Source: Rhodoplanes sp.
GTDB lineage: Bacteria > Pseudomonadota > Alphaproteobacteria > Rhizobiales > Xanthobacteraceae
Assembly (NCBI RefSeq): GCF_013377085.1
Contig: NZ_JACAAX010000002.1
Span: 215,247 to 279,246, forward strand
Direction of reading: 5' to 3'
DNA length: 64,000 nucleotides
The position numbers were made by a program, and so were the translations under genes. Positions 47,466-56,951 of this stretch are shown here, piece after piece. The notes beneath the pieces were generated by a model. It was not told where the DNA came from, ran no database searches, and saw only the letters and a list, made by a program, of their open reading frames with translations. How positions within the stretch are numbered: position 1 is the stretch's first letter; every line of letters starts with the position of its first letter.

Positions 47466-48305
47466 ATGACGAAACCGACAAGCTTTTTCCATCTGCATCT
47501 GGTCTCCGACTCGACCGGCGAGACCCTCATCACGGTGGCCCGGGCCGCCACGGCCCAGTACGCCCAGGTGTCGGCCGTCGAGCACGTCTATCCGGCGGTG
47601 CGCACCAACAAGCAGCTCGACCATGTGCTGGCCGAGATCGAGCAGGAGCCCGGCGTCATCCTCTACACGCTGCTCGACGAGGCGCTGATCGAGCGGCTGG
47701 AGAGCACCTGCCGCGACGTCGGGCTGCCCTGTCTGTCGATTCTCGGGCCGGTGCTGCGGCTGTTCGAGTCGCATCTCGGGGCCGAATCGACCCCGAAGGT
47801 CGGCGCCCAGCACGTCCTCAACGCCGAGTACTTCAAGCGGATCGACGCGCTGAACTACTCGATGATGCACGACGACGGGCAGATGGCCGACGACCTGGAG
47901 CGGGCCGAGGTGGTGCTGGTCGGCGTCTCCCGCACGTCCAAGACGCCGACCTCGATCTATCTCGCCAACCGCGGCGTCAAGACCGCCAACGTTCCCCTGG
48001 TGCCCGGCGTGCCGCTGCCGCCCGGGCTCGAGACCCTGCAAAAACCCCTGGTGGTCGGCCTTTACGCCACACCGGACCGCATCGTCGCGATCCGGCAGAA
48101 TCGCCTGCTCGGCCTCAAGGCCCACCAGGAGGACGCCCAGTACATCGACCGCGAGGCGGTGAGCGAGGAGGTCACCTATTCGCGGCGCCTGTGCGGCCGC
48201 AACGGCTGGCCGAGCATCGACGTATCCCGGCGGTCCATCGAGGAGACCGCGGCGGCCGTGATGGCGCTGCTCGCCGAGCGCCGGCGCCAGCCGGGGAACG
48301 AATGA
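47466..48305 (+). CDS. ppsR: Pyruvate, water dikinase regulatory protein (DUF299)
   Basis: A 279-residue bifunctional kinase/pyrophosphorylase of the PDRP (DUF299) family. The family start [14 protein letters not shown] is clear. The phosphate-binding loop reads [24 protein letters not shown] and [17 protein letters not shown] follow. Members phosphorylate PEP synthetase or pyruvate-phosphate dikinase; which one is the partner here is unknown. ATG 47466 is the family start. It is the orthologue of the gene that flanks the origin in Caulobacter and Rickettsia, and begins the maf-coaE-dnaQ row. Confidence 0.92.
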   Translation: MTKPTSFFHLHLVSDSTGETLITVARAATAQYAQVSAVEHVYPAVRTNKQLDHVLAEIEQEPGVILYTLLDEALIERLESTCRDVGLPCLSILGPVLRLFESHLGAESTPKVGAQHVLNAEYFKRIDALNYSMMHDDGQMADDLERAEVVLVGVSRTSKTPTSIYLANRGVKTANVPLVPGVPLPPGLETLQKPLVVGLYATPDRIVAIRQNRLLGLKAHQEDAQYIDREAVSEEVTYSRRLCGRNGWPSIDVSRRSIEETAAAVMALLAERRRQPGNE

Positions 48306-48318
48306 TGGGACGCGGCTG

Positions 48319-48924
48319 ATGCTGTGGCTCGCCCCGCAGCCCCTGGTGGTCGCCTCGAAGAGCGCCGCCCGCCGCGCGATGCTGGCGGCGTGCGGCCTCC
48401 CGATCGAGGCGACCGAGGCCGATCTCGACGAGCGCGCCGTGGAGAGCCGCAGTGGGCCGGTGCCGCCCGACCAGGCCGCCCTGGTGCTGGCGCGCGAGAA
48501 GGCCCGGGTGGTGGCGGTGCGCTGTCCCGGCCGCTACGTGGTCGGCGCCGACCAGACGCTGGCACTCGGCGAGATCCGCTTCAACAAGCCCGAAGACCGC
48601 GCCGGCGCGCGCGAGCAGCTCCGCGCGCTGAGCGGCCGCACCCATGCGCTTCATTCGGCCGTTGCGGTCGCCAAGGACGGGCGGGTGATCTTCGGCCATA
48701 TCGAGACGGCGCGCCTCACCATGCGCCGGCTCACCGATCGCTTCATTGACGTGTATCTCGATACCGCCGGCGACGCGGTCACCACCACGGTCGGCGCCTA
48801 TCAGCTCGAGCGGCTGGGCGTGCATCTGTTCGAGCGTATCGAGGGCGACCACTTCACCATCCTGGGATTGCCGCTGTTTTCGCTCCTCGCCTTCTTTCGG
48901 CGCGAGGGCTGCCTGGCCGGCTGA
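48319..48924 (+). CDS. maf: Maf-family nucleotide pyrophosphatase
   Basis: A 201-residue house-cleaning enzyme that hydrolyses non-canonical or modified NTPs. The start PLVVASKSAARRAMLAACGL matches the Maf signature LASxSxxRxxLL. VVGADQTLALG holds the catalytic Asp region. TVGAYQLERLGVHLFERIEGDHFTILGLPL ends the fold, cited as separate pieces. It begins 13 bp after ppsR. The family is split into dTTP/UTP- and m7GTP-type enzymes; I cannot decide which applies. Confidence 0.92.
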   Translation: MLWLAPQPLVVASKSAARRAMLAACGLPIEATEADLDERAVESRSGPVPPDQAALVLAREKARVVAVRCPGRYVVGADQTLALGEIRFNKPEDRAGAREQLRALSGRTHALHSAVAVAKDGRVIFGHIETARLTMRRLTDRFIDVYLDTAGDAVTTTVGAYQLERLGVHLFERIEGDHFTILGLPLFSLLAFFRREGCLAG

Positions 48925-48960
48925 GCCGGGCGGGCCGGAATGGCAGGGTTCGGAACGCAC

Positions 48961-49593
48961 ATGCTGGTCATCGGTCTCACCGGGTCGCTGGGGATGGGCA
49001 AGTCGGCGACCGCCCGCATATTCGCCGAGGCGGGCGTGCCGGTGCACGACGCCGACGCAACCGTGCATCGCCTCTACGACAGCGAGGCGGTGGCGCCCGT
49101 CGAGGCCGCCTTTCCGGGCGTCGCGGTCGACGGGCGGATCGACCGCGCCCGGCTCGGGCCGCTGGTCGTCGACGACAAGGAGGCGATGAAAAAGCTCGAA
49201 GCGATCGTCCATCCGCTGGTGCGCCGCGACGAGGAGCGGTTCCTGGCCCGCGCGGCGGCAGCCGGGGCGAAATTCGCCGTGCTCGACATCCCGCTCCTGT
49301 TCGAGACCGGCGCCGACCAGCGTGTGGACTTCGTCGTCGTCGTCTCGGCGCCGTCCGAGGTGCAGCGCGTCCGCGTGCTGCGGCGGCCCGGCATGACCGA
49401 GGACAAGTTTCGCGCGATTCTCGCCAAGCAGATGCCCGACGCCGAGAAGCGCAAGCGGGCCGATTTTATCGTGGACAGCTCGGGCGGCTTCGATTTCGCC
49501 CGCACCCAGGTCCGTGCCATTCTGCGCGAGGCCGCGAGTCGCCCGCCGCGGCGGGCGGTCGCCCCCGACGACAGCCGCTCTTCAGGACAATGA
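48961..49593 (+). CDS. coaE: Dephospho-CoA kinase
   Basis: Last step of CoA synthesis, 210 residues. P-loop GSLGMGKS lies at 8-15, then [11 protein letters not shown] with the substrate Asp, [14 protein letters not shown] and [19 protein letters not shown] 48961 gives the family N-terminus (MLVIGLTGS); ATG 48940 would add seven residues. Its stop overlaps the dnaQ start (ATGA). Relatives normally have aroE between maf and coaE; here only a 36-bp gap is left. Confidence 0.93.
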   Translation: MLVIGLTGSLGMGKSATARIFAEAGVPVHDADATVHRLYDSEAVAPVEAAFPGVAVDGRIDRARLGPLVVDDKEAMKKLEAIVHPLVRRDEERFLARAAAAGAKFAVLDIPLLFETGADQRVDFVVVVSAPSEVQRVRVLRRPGMTEDKFRAILAKQMPDAEKRKRADFIVDSSGGFDFARTQVRAILREAASRPPRRAVAPDDSRSSGQ

Positions 49594-50324
49594 CCACCCG
49601 CGAGATCGTGTTCGACACCGAGACCACCGGCCTCGACCCGTACAAGGGCGACCGGTTGGTGGAGATCGGCTGTATCGAGCTCCTCAACCGCATCCCGTCG
49701 GGCCAGACGTTCCACCGCTGGGTCAATCCGCAGCGCGACATGCCGGCCGAGGCCTTCGCGGTGCACGGACTGTCGGCCGAGTTTCTGGCCGACAAGCCGC
49801 TGTTCGCCGACATCGTCGACGACCTCGTCGCGTTCCTGGGCGACGCCCCGCTGATCGCCCACAATGCGAGCTTCGATCTCGGCTTCCTCAATGCCGAGCT
49901 GGAGCGCCTGGCCCAGCCGGCGATCCCGCGCTCGCGCTTGGTCGACACGCTGCTTCTGGCGCGCCGGAAGTATCCGGGGGCCCAGAACCGGCTCGACGAT
50001 CTCTGCGCCCGCTTCCGCGTCGACACGTCCCGCCGCGTCAAGCACGGCGCGCTGCTCGATGCCGAGCTCTTGGCCGAGGTCTATCTGGAGCTGATCGAGG
50101 CCCGTCAGGCGAGCCTCGGCCTGGTCAGCGCCAATGCCGGCCCGGTGGTGGTCGACCCCTCGGCCCCCCTGGTCCGCGCCCGGCCGGTGCCGCTCGCCCC
50201 CCGGATCACCGCCGCCGAGCAGAACGCCCATCGCGACTTCGTCGCGACGCTCGGCGACCAGGCGATCTGGCGCGACTACCCGCCGCCGCCCGAGCCTGCC
50301 CCGGACACTCCCGCGGCCGGGTGA
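49590..50324 (+). CDS. dnaQ: DNA polymerase III subunit epsilon
   Basis: A 244-residue 3'-5' proofreading exonuclease. Exo I is [11 protein letters not shown] with D9 and E11. Exo II is [16 protein letters not shown]. Exo III has [17 protein letters not shown] with the catalytic His and Asp. The C-terminal tail is Pro-rich ([11 protein letters not shown]) and would hold the polymerase contact. It is translationally coupled to coaE and is convergent with secB. Confidence 0.95.
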   Translation: MTTREIVFDTETTGLDPYKGDRLVEIGCIELLNRIPSGQTFHRWVNPQRDMPAEAFAVHGLSAEFLADKPLFADIVDDLVAFLGDAPLIAHNASFDLGFLNAELERLAQPAIPRSRLVDTLLLARRKYPGAQNRLDDLCARFRVDTSRRVKHGALLDAELLAEVYLELIEARQASLGLVSANAGPVVVDPSAPLVRARPVPLAPRITAAEQNAHRDFVATLGDQAIWRDYPPPPEPAPDTPAAG

Positions 50325-50366
50325 CGGGCTCCTGGCAGACGGAGGGCAGGTCCACATTCTCCGCTC

Positions 50367-50490
50367 ATTCCCGCGTAAGCGGGAATCCAGATGTCTTGCC
50401 GTGGCGCTCCTGGGGCCCCGCTTGCGCGGGGACGAGCGGAGCAGGTCGTTCGAGGTCCGAAACGCAAATGGCCGGGCGAGCCCGGCCATT
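50367..50490. terminator. Hairpins between convergent dnaQ and secB
   Basis: ATTCCCGC-GTAA-GCGGGAAT at 50367-50386, a GGGGCCCCGCTTGCGCGGGG segment after it, and AATGGCCGGGC-GA-GCCCGGCCATT at 50467-50490. The last is a perfect 11-bp stem and the best terminator candidate for either gene. Confidence 0.6.
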
Positions 50491-50520
50491 GTGTCTCGCG
50501 ACGCGAGAAATTCGCTGCGG

Positions 50521-51018
50521 TCAGGCCTGCTCGGCCGGCTGCTGCGACTGCAGGCTCGCCATCTTCTGCTGGAACAGCGCGACGAAATCGATCGGGTCGA
50601 GCAGCAGAGGCGGGAAGCCGCCGTGGATCACCGCATTGGCGACGATCTCGCGGGCGAACGGGAACAGCAGGCGCGGGCACTCGATCATCAGGAGCGGCGG
50701 CAGGTTGTCGGTCGGGATGTTCTGCAACCGGAAGACGCCGGCATAGAGCAGGTCGAAGCCGAACAGCGTGTTGCCGGTGATCTCCGCCTTGCCCTCGAGC
50801 TTGAGCTCGACCTCGTAGTCGGTGTTCGACAGCGAGGTGGTGTTGACGTTGATCTGGACGCTGATCTGCGGCTGCTGCGGCGCCTGCATCAGGCTGCGCG
50901 GCGCGTTCGGGTTCTCGAACGAGAAGTCCTTCACGTATTGCGCGAGCACATTGAGCGACGGCCCGGTGGGCTGCGCCTGGGCGGCCGCCGCGTCGCCCCC
51001 GTTGCTGGTCGTGGCCAT
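50521..51018 (-). CDS. secB: Protein-export chaperone SecB
   Basis: A 165-residue tetrameric chaperone that keeps preproteins unfolded for SecA. Family marks are [52 protein letters not shown] and [32 protein letters not shown], cited in pieces. The Gln-rich C-terminus (QSQQPAEQA) is normal. ATG 51018 follows AAGGAGAG. It lies downstream of fxsA on the same strand, the usual alphaproteobacterial arrangement opposite dnaQ. Confidence 0.96.
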   Translation of the reverse strand: MATTSNGGDAAAAQAQPTGPSLNVLAQYVKDFSFENPNAPRSLMQAPQQPQISVQINVNTTSLSNTDYEVELKLEGKAEITGNTLFGFDLLYAGVFRLQNIPTDNLPPLLMIECPRLLFPFAREIVANAVIHGGFPPLLLDPIDFVALFQQKMASLQSQQPAEQA

Positions 51019-51156
51019 GAACTCTCCTTGCCGCGAGACGATGCCGCGAAGCTGAACGAAATCAATCGCCGCCGGCGGGTGCCGGGGCGTCGCGGCTGTG
51101 GCTAACACAGGCCGCCGGGACCGACAAGCGGCCTTCCCGGAGGCCGAGGGTCCGGC

Positions 51157-51654
51157 TCAGCGGGCCGGGTCGCGCCGCTTTCGGCGGCGCGGCGGCGGGT
51201 CCGGCACGTCCTCCCACTCGCCCGGCGCGAGGTCGACCACCGGGCCTCCGCCCGGGTGGCGGCGGCGCGTGAAGGCGGCGTCGGGGGCACCGGGCGGGCC
51301 GGCCGTCCCCAGCAGCGCGTCGAGCCGCGCCCGCACCGACGGCAGCAGCAGCAGCGCCGCCGCGATGTCGGTGAGGAACCCGGGCAGCGCCAGCAGCACG
51401 GCGGCCAGCGCCGGAACGGCCGGAACGGTGCGCTCGCTCCCCTGCGCGGCAAATCGCCCCGACAGGAGGTCGCGGACATCCTGCAGCCACTGTGGTCCGC
51501 TCCGATGCAGGATCAGCACGCCGGCGCCGGAGCCGGCAATCAGCAGCACGGCGGCGCCGCCGAGCCCGATCGCGGCCGCCACCACCAGGAAAGCGAGAAG
51601 CTCGGCGAGCGGGAGGACCAGCAGGGAGGGCAGCAGCCACTTGCCGATTTTCAT
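51157..51654 (-). CDS. fxsA: FxsA-family membrane protein
   Basis: A 165-residue cytoplasmic membrane protein with two to three helices (WLLPSLLVLPLAELLAFLVV, GLGGAAVLLIAGSGAGVLIL, ALAAVLLALPGFLTDIAAALLLLP). LPGFLTDIAAALLLLPSVR is the FxsA hallmark. The tail is Arg/Pro-rich. In E. coli FxsA limits F-plasmid exclusion of phage T7; the role here is unknown. It diverges from timA over 245 bp and is followed by secB. Confidence 0.9.
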   Translation of the reverse strand: MKIGKWLLPSLLVLPLAELLAFLVVAAAIGLGGAAVLLIAGSGAGVLILHRSGPQWLQDVRDLLSGRFAAQGSERTVPAVPALAAVLLALPGFLTDIAAALLLLPSVRARLDALLGTAGPPGAPDAAFTRRRHPGGGPVVDLAPGEWEDVPDPPPRRRKRRDPAR

Positions 51655-51899
51655 TGATCTCGCATCCGGAAGCGGTCACAAATACCCGCGTATCCCCGTG
51701 GGTCCAAGACATTACGGCAGCGCGCGGACGCCGGCCCCGGACCGACCATCTCCGGCAACGGGACGCCTTGTGACACCGCCCCCTGGAACGGCGACGCGAG
51801 CGTACCTAGATCATGGCAACCAGGGCGGCGGAACCTGCTTGATCCACCCCGTGTCAGCCCAGGGCCGCCTTTCCGATCCCAATCGACGTCTGCGAGAGC

Positions 51900-52661
51900 G
51901 TGCGAGACGTGTTTGACATCTATACCATCATATTTCTCGCGCTCGCGGTGTTCATTTTCCTGCGGTTGCGCAGCGTCCTCGGGCAGCGGACCGGCCACGA
52001 GAAGCCGCCCTTCGACCCGTTCACGCCGCGCGACGGCGTGCGCGGCAGCGCCAATTCCAACGACAAGGTCGTGACCCTGCCGCCGCGCGGCGACGCTGCG
52101 CAGCGCGGGGACGCAGCGCCGCGTCCGATCGACGGCGCCGAGACGCCCCCGGTGGCGGCCCCCGCTCCCTCGCTCGACAAGCTGAAGGGCATCGCCAAGC
52201 CGGATTCGCCGATCGCGGCCAGCCTGCAGGCGATCGCCACCGCCGACAAGGGTTTCGACCCGCAGCATTTCCTCACCGGCGCCCGCGCCGCCTACGAGAT
52301 GATCGTCACGGCCTTCGCCGAGGGCGACCGACGCTCGTTGAAAAACCTGCTCTCCAAGGAGGTGTTCGACGGCTTCGATGCGGCGATCACCGACCGCGAG
52401 AGCCGCGGCGAGACGGCCGAGACGCGCTTCGTCTCGATCGACACCGCCGAGATCTCCGGCGCGGAGCTGCGCGGTCGCATCGCCCAGGTCACGCTGCGCT
52501 TCGTCTCCCAGCTCATCTCGGTCACGCGCGACCGCGCCGGTGCCGTGGTCGACGGCAGCGACGAGAAGGTGACCGAGGTCACCGACGTGTGGACCTTCGC
52601 CCGCGACGTCTCGTCCCGCGATCCCAACTGGAAGCTGGTCGCGACCGAAGCCGGGCACTGA
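51900..52661 (+). CDS. Tim44-like inner-membrane protein (TimA)
   Basis: A 253-residue protein with one N-terminal membrane anchor (DIYTIIFLALAVFIFLRL), a disordered linker and a C-terminal Tim44/MBA1 domain (FLTGARAAYEMIVTAFAEGD, LKNLLSKEVFDGF, VTEVTDVWTFARDVSSRDPNWKLVAT). Alphaproteobacterial homologues are ancestral to the mitochondrial import factor Tim44. GTG 51900 is the start and gives the standard N-terminus. It sits opposite fxsA-secB and just before mltA. Confidence 0.92.
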   Translation: MRDVFDIYTIIFLALAVFIFLRLRSVLGQRTGHEKPPFDPFTPRDGVRGSANSNDKVVTLPPRGDAAQRGDAAPRPIDGAETPPVAAPAPSLDKLKGIAKPDSPIAASLQAIATADKGFDPQHFLTGARAAYEMIVTAFAEGDRRSLKNLLSKEVFDGFDAAITDRESRGETAETRFVSIDTAEISGAELRGRIAQVTLRFVSQLISVTRDRAGAVVDGSDEKVTEVTDVWTFARDVSSRDPNWKLVATEAGH

Positions 52662-52679
52662 CGGCCCGGCCGGCGAGCG

Positions 52680-54050
52680 ATGCCCACCGCATTGCCGCGC
52701 CGGCTCACCCTCGCGGCTTTCGCCGGCCTTTTGGGCGTCTGCGCCGCCGGGCTTGCTCCGGCCGAGGCGCGCCGGCCGCAAGACCCGCCGCTGCCGCCCC
52801 CCCGCCCGGCCCTCACCTCCCAAGCCCCCCTGCAGATCGAGGACGCCCAGCTCGAGCCGGTCGGCTGGGCCGACATGCCGGGCTGGGCCGAGGACGACCA
52901 CGCCGCCGCGCTCGCCGCCTTCCGCGCCAGTTGCCGGCCGATCGTCGCCGCCGACCAGGAGGCCGATCCGCGTCCGCTGCGCCGGGCCCTGATCGTGCCC
53001 TGCCGCCGCGCCCTGGCGTTGCGCAACGCCACCGGCGACACGGCGCGGCGCTTCTTCGAGCAGAGCTTTCGCCCGCTGCGGATCAGCAAGCTCGGCGAGA
53101 GCGCCGGCTTCGTAACCGGCTATTACGAGCCGGTGGTCGAGGGCTCGCGCTTTCCGACCCAGGTCTTCAAGGTGCCGCTCTATCGCCGGCCGGCCGACCT
53201 GGTGGCGCCGGGCGCAAAACCGGGACAGCCGTTTCCCAATCGCGGGCCGGCGCTGCGGATCACGGCGGACGGCTCGCGCGTGCCCTATTACGACCGCGGC
53301 GAGATCGAGGACGGCGCGCTCGGCGGCCGCCATCTCGAGCTCGCCTGGCTGAAGGATCCGGCCGAGCTGCTGACCATCCAGATCCAGGGCTCGGCGCGGG
53401 TGCGGCTCGAGGACGGCACCCTGCTGCGGGTCAATTACGACGGCCACAACGGCTTCCCCTACACGGCGGTCGGCCGCATCCTGATCGACCGCGGTCACAT
53501 CCCGCGCGAGGAGATGTCGATGGCCCGCATCCGCGACTGGATGCGCGCCAATCCGCAGGAGGCCAACGAGGTCCGCCGGCAGAACCGGTCCTTCGTGTTC
53601 TTCCGCATCACCGGCCTGAACGACGAGAAAGAGCCGTTCGGGGCGCAGGGCCTACCGCTCACGGCCGGGCGCTCGATCGCGGTCGACCGGGTGCTGCATG
53701 TCTACGGGACGCCGTTCTACATCTCGGCCGACCTGCCGATCGCCGGCGTACGGACCACCGATCCGTTCCGCCGCACCATGATCGCCCAGGACACCGGCTC
53801 GGCGATCGTCGGGCCGGCGCGCGCCGACCTCTATTTCGGCGCCGGCGACGAGGCCGGCCGGATCGCCGGCCGCATCCGCCAGGCCGGGCGCTTCGTCATG
53901 CTGGTGCCGCGCGAGATCGATCCGGTGGCGGTCGGCGAGAAAATGCCGCTGCCGCTGGTGCGGCCGCCGCCGCTGCCGGAGAAGCCGGCCGTCAAGCGTC
54001 GAGGGTCGCGCGACGAGCCGCGCGGGCGCCGCTGGCGCTCGTCGCGGTGA
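52680..54050 (+). CDS. mltA: Membrane-bound lytic murein transglycosylase A
   Basis: A 456-residue exported muramidase. A signal sequence (LTLAAFAGLLGVCAAGLAPAEA) is followed by the MltA domain: GFVTGYYEPVVEGSRF, VPYYDRGEIEDGAL, IQIQGSARVRLEDG and YDGHNGFPY. The 3D domain carries the catalytic Asp region (MIAQDTGSAIVGPARADLYFG). No lipobox is clear: the cysteine in GVCAAG is not in a standard LAGC context, so it may be soluble. The Arg-rich tail is disordered. It starts 18 bp after timA. Confidence 0.93.
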   Translation: MPTALPRRLTLAAFAGLLGVCAAGLAPAEARRPQDPPLPPPRPALTSQAPLQIEDAQLEPVGWADMPGWAEDDHAAALAAFRASCRPIVAADQEADPRPLRRALIVPCRRALALRNATGDTARRFFEQSFRPLRISKLGESAGFVTGYYEPVVEGSRFPTQVFKVPLYRRPADLVAPGAKPGQPFPNRGPALRITADGSRVPYYDRGEIEDGALGGRHLELAWLKDPAELLTIQIQGSARVRLEDGTLLRVNYDGHNGFPYTAVGRILIDRGHIPREEMSMARIRDWMRANPQEANEVRRQNRSFVFFRITGLNDEKEPFGAQGLPLTAGRSIAVDRVLHVYGTPFYISADLPIAGVRTTDPFRRTMIAQDTGSAIVGPARADLYFGAGDEAGRIAGRIRQAGRFVMLVPREIDPVAVGEKMPLPLVRPPPLPEKPAVKRRGSRDEPRGRRWRSSR

Positions 54051-54121
54051 GGGGCGTAGAGCTTGATCCCGAAAAGTGGGAACCGGTTTTCGGAGAGGAT
54101 CATGCTCGAAGCTGAAGGCCG

Positions 54122-54158
54122 GACCGGGATGACGATTCGAAGAAACGTCATCCCGGTC
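54122..54158. terminator. Inverted repeat between mltA and smr
   Basis: GACCGGGATGACG (54122-54134), 11-nt loop, CGTCATCCCGGTC (54146-54158): a perfect 13-bp stem. Just before it, ATCCCGAAAAGTGGGAACCGG followed by a TTTTCGG arm resembles a common rhizobial intergenic repeat (54063-54093). Confidence 0.6.
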
Positions 54159-54169
54159 TAGACGACGCC

Positions 54170-54703
54170 ATGGTTCGCAAGCTCAGCGATGACGAGCACC
54201 GGCTGTGGGCCGGCGTGGTGCGCTCGGTGCGGCCGCTGCATCCGGCGCGCGCCAGCGTGACGCCGCTGCCGGCCGACACCGGGACGCCGGCCACGGTCGA
54301 GTCGCGCCCGGCGACGCGTCCGGCGACTCCTTCACGCAGCGTTCGTCCGAGCGATACATCGGCGCCGGCGCTCGCCCCGCTCGGCCGCCGCGACACCCGC
54401 CGCCTGGTGCGCGGCCACACCGACATCGACGCGCGTCTCGATCTGCACGGCATGACCCAGAGCGAGGCGCATGCGGCGCTGCGCGGCTTCGTGTCGCGGG
54501 CCCAGATGCAGGGTGCTCGCTACGTGCTGGTGATCACCGGCAAGGGCGGCGACGGTGACGGGCTCGGCCGCGGCGTGCTGCGCCGGCAGGTGCCGCTGTG
54601 GCTGCAGCTTCCGGAATTCCGCACCTGCGTGGCCGGCTTCGACGCCGCCGTCGGGCACGGCGGCGCCGGCGCCCTCTATGTGCGGATCAGGCGGCCGCGC
54701 TGA
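54170..54703 (+). CDS. Smr-domain protein
   Basis: A 177-residue protein whose C-terminal half is a Smr (small MutS-related) domain: LDLHGMTQSEAHAAL, VLVITGKGGDGDGLGRG and HGGAGALYVRIRRPR, the last matching the HGGxGALYVxLR motif. Smr domains are DNA or RNA endonucleases, and LDLHG and TGKG are their conserved parts. The N-terminal half is Pro/Thr-rich and variable. Its last 17 bp overlap the 3' end of the convergent cation exporter gene. Confidence 0.92.
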   Translation: MVRKLSDDEHRLWAGVVRSVRPLHPARASVTPLPADTGTPATVESRPATRPATPSRSVRPSDTSAPALAPLGRRDTRRLVRGHTDIDARLDLHGMTQSEAHAALRGFVSRAQMQGARYVLVITGKGGDGDGLGRGVLRRQVPLWLQLPEFRTCVAGFDAAVGHGGAGALYVRIRRPR

Positions 54704-55781
54704 GGCGGCGTTGGTCTCTGTCGCCGTGGTCGTGATCGTCGTGATGCGCGTCGCAGCGGTTCACCTCGATGGTGACGTGCGACAGCCAGGCGAGGCCGGC
54801 GAGCCGCGCCTTGTAGTGCGCCGGCGGCTGCGGGTCGTCGCTGACGACCGCGGCGATCAGCGCGGCATGGCCGGGACCGACCCGCCACACATGCAGGTCG
54901 CTGACCCGGTCGGTGCCGACCTCCAGTTTTTCGCGGACTGCCTCGACCAGATGCGCATCCGGCACGCGGTCGACCAGCACGGCGCCCGACGAGCGCAGCA
55001 GGCCGACCGACCACTGGGTGATCAGCACGGCGCCGACCAAGCCCATCAGAGGATCCATGAACGACCAGCCGAGAGTGCGGGCGGCGAGCAGCGCCACCAC
55101 GGCCAGCACCGAGGTCAGCGCATCCGCCAGCACATGGAAATAGGCGGCGCGCAGATTGTTGTCGTGTCCGTGCTTTTGCTGTTCGCCGTGGTGATGGTCG
55201 TGCCCGTGGTGATGGTCGTGATGATGATCGGCATGGTGCTCATGGTCGTGATGATGGTCGTGATCATCATGATCGTGATCATCATGATCGTGCACCGTGA
55301 GGCCGTGGCCGTGATGGTGGTGATCGTGATCGAACAGCAGCCACGCGCTGACCATATTGACGACGAGGCCGACTGCAGCGATGCCGATCGCCTGGCCGAA
55401 GGCGATGTCGACCGGCGATACCAGCCGCTGCACCGATTCCCAGGCGACCAGCAGCGCCACCATCGCCATCACGACGGCGCTGGCGAAGGCCGCGAGCTCG
55501 CCGACCTTTCCGGTGCCGAACGAGAAGGCGGGGTCTTGTGCGTGCCGGCGCGCGAGCCGGTAGGCCATGGCCGCGATGGCGAGCGCGCCCGCATGGGTCG
55601 CCATGTGCCAGCCGTCGGCCACCACGGCCATCGAGCCGTAGAGAGCGCCGCCGACGATCTCGACCAGCATCATCGTGGTGGTGAGCGCCACCACGGCCCA
55701 GGTGCGACGCTCGTTGGCGTCGTGCCGGTCGCCGAGGAAGACGTGGGCGTGCTGCCAGGGCTTCAGCGTTCGCGTGTGCAT
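54687..55781 (-). CDS. Cation diffusion facilitator (DmeF/CzcD type)
   Basis: A 364-residue divalent-metal/proton antiporter with six membrane helices. Metal-site motifs lie in TM2 (VVADGWHMATHAG) and TM5 (YFHVLADALTSVLAV). A very His/Asp-rich cytosolic loop at roughly 155-210, made of short HDHDDHDHH-type repeats, joins TM4 to TM5 and could buffer Zn, Co or Ni. The start MHTRTLKPWQHAHVFLGDRHD and its N-terminal His residues match the DmeF group of alphaproteobacteria. No DmeR-type repressor gene is next to it. Confidence 0.93.
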   Translation of the reverse strand: MHTRTLKPWQHAHVFLGDRHDANERRTWAVVALTTTMMLVEIVGGALYGSMAVVADGWHMATHAGALAIAAMAYRLARRHAQDPAFSFGTGKVGELAAFASAVVMAMVALLVAWESVQRLVSPVDIAFGQAIGIAAVGLVVNMVSAWLLFDHDHHHHGHGLTVHDHDDHDHDDHDHHHDHEHHADHHHDHHHGHDHHHGEQQKHGHDNNLRAAYFHVLADALTSVLAVVALLAARTLGWSFMDPLMGLVGAVLITQWSVGLLRSSGAVLVDRVPDAHLVEAVREKLEVGTDRVSDLHVWRVGPGHAALIAAVVSDDPQPPAHYKARLAGLAWLSHVTIEVNRCDAHHDDHDHGDRDQRRLSAAA

Positions 55782-55853
55782 CGGGGGTCGATCCGGGTTT
55801 TGGTCGATCGACCCAATGTGCGGGCTGTGCGACGGGAGCGCAAGGCGGCCCCT

Positions 55854-55975
55854 GTCATTCCGGGGCGCGGGCCGAAGGCCCGCGAGCCCGGAATCCATAC
55901 TCACGGATTTGATTGGTTTCGGAAGACAGGGGTTATGGATTCCGGGCTCGCCGCTGCGCGGCGCCCCGGAATGAC
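55854..55975. repeat. Palindromic repeat, GTCATTCCGGGGCGC family, copy 2
   Basis: GTCATTCCGGGGCGCGGG at one end, GCGCCCCGGAATGAC at the other, with CCCGGAATCCATA and TTATGGATTCCGGG inside, as at 28361-28463. It lies between the cation exporter start and the dehydrogenase stop. Confidence 0.85.
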
Positions 55976-55994
55976 TGCCCTGGCCGGGAGCCCC

Positions 55995-56951
55995 TCAGTG
56001 CTCCAACCCGGTCGGGACCGCGACGTTCTCGGGCTCGAGTTTCATGCCCGACAGGAGCGCCATGGTCTCCATCAGCGCGGCAAAGTCCTTCTGCAGATAC
56101 GCGTCGGGATCCTTTTGCAGCATCGCGGCGCCGAAATGCGTCTGCAGCATTTCTCGCGCGGCCGCCGTCACCGGCATCGGTACGTCGTTGTCGCGGCCGA
56201 GCTCCAGCCCGAGGTCGAGATCCTTGCGCATCAGCTCCGGCGTGAACGTGGTGGTCCAGTCGAGGTTCACCAGCGCCGGCGACTTGTAGGTCGTGAAGGT
56301 CGAGCCCATCACGCTGTTGTTGAGGAAGGCCAGGAAGGCGTGGCGCGGCACGCCGAGCTTGTTCACCAGCAGCGTGATCTCGATCAGGTTCTCGATGACG
56401 ACGCCGAGCATCACGTTGTGGGCGATCTTGCAGACGCGGGCGAGCTCGCCGTCGCCCACGTAAGAGACGCCGTGCGGCGCGATCACCTTGATCACGTCCT
56501 CGACCTTGCGGAACGCCGCCTCCGGGCCCGATGCCACCGCCGACAGCTTGCCGGCCTTGATCACCTTGGCGTTGCCGCTCACCGGACAGGCGACGAAATC
56601 GCTGCCGTGCTGCTTCAGTTTTGCGCGGATCTCGACCGAGGCGTCGACCGAGATGGTCGAGCAGTCGACCAGCACGGCCGGCACTTTTTTGCCGGTGGCG
56701 GCACCATTCGGGCCGAAATAGACCTCCTTGAGATCCTTGCCGGTCGAGACAATGGAAAACAGCACGTCGACGCCGGCGAGATCGGAGGGCTTGTCGACCA
56801 CCTTGCCGCCGAGCTTGGCCAGCGGCTCGGCCTTGGACCGCGTCCGGTTCCAGATCGACACGTCGTGGCCGGACTTCACCAGCCGCTCGGCCATCGCGTA
56901 GCCCATGCGGCCCATGCCGATCCAGCCCACCTTCAGCGCGTTCTTGGCCAT
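55995..56951 (-). CDS. NAD(P)-dependent beta-hydroxyacid dehydrogenase family protein
   Basis: A 318-residue enzyme of the 3-hydroxyisobutyrate dehydrogenase family. The Rossmann motif is GWIGMGRMG near the N-terminus. The substrate-binding segment reads LVDCSTISVDAS and FVACPVSGNAKVIKAG. The catalytic Lys lies in ARVCKIAHNVMLG. The exact substrate (hydroxyisobutyrate, tartronate semialdehyde or other) cannot be told. ATG 56951 follows GAGGAGAG. It diverges from the glycosyltransferase gene. Confidence 0.88.
   Translation of the reverse strand: MAKNALKVGWIGMGRMGYAMAERLVKSGHDVSIWNRTRSKAEPLAKLGGKVVDKPSDLAGVDVLFSIVSTGKDLKEVYFGPNGAATGKKVPAVLVDCSTISVDASVEIRAKLKQHGSDFVACPVSGNAKVIKAGKLSAVASGPEAAFRKVEDVIKVIAPHGVSYVGDGELARVCKIAHNVMLGVVIENLIEITLLVNKLGVPRHAFLAFLNNSVMGSTFTTYKSPALVNLDWTTTFTPELMRKDLDLGLELGRDNDVPMPVTAAAREMLQTHFGAAMLQKDPDAYLQKDFAALMETMALLSGMKLEPENVAVPTGLEH

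Noticed and set aside
55180..55330. Tandem CATGATCGTG-like repeats as a regulatory array
   Set aside because: They encode the His/Asp-rich metal loop of the cation exporter.
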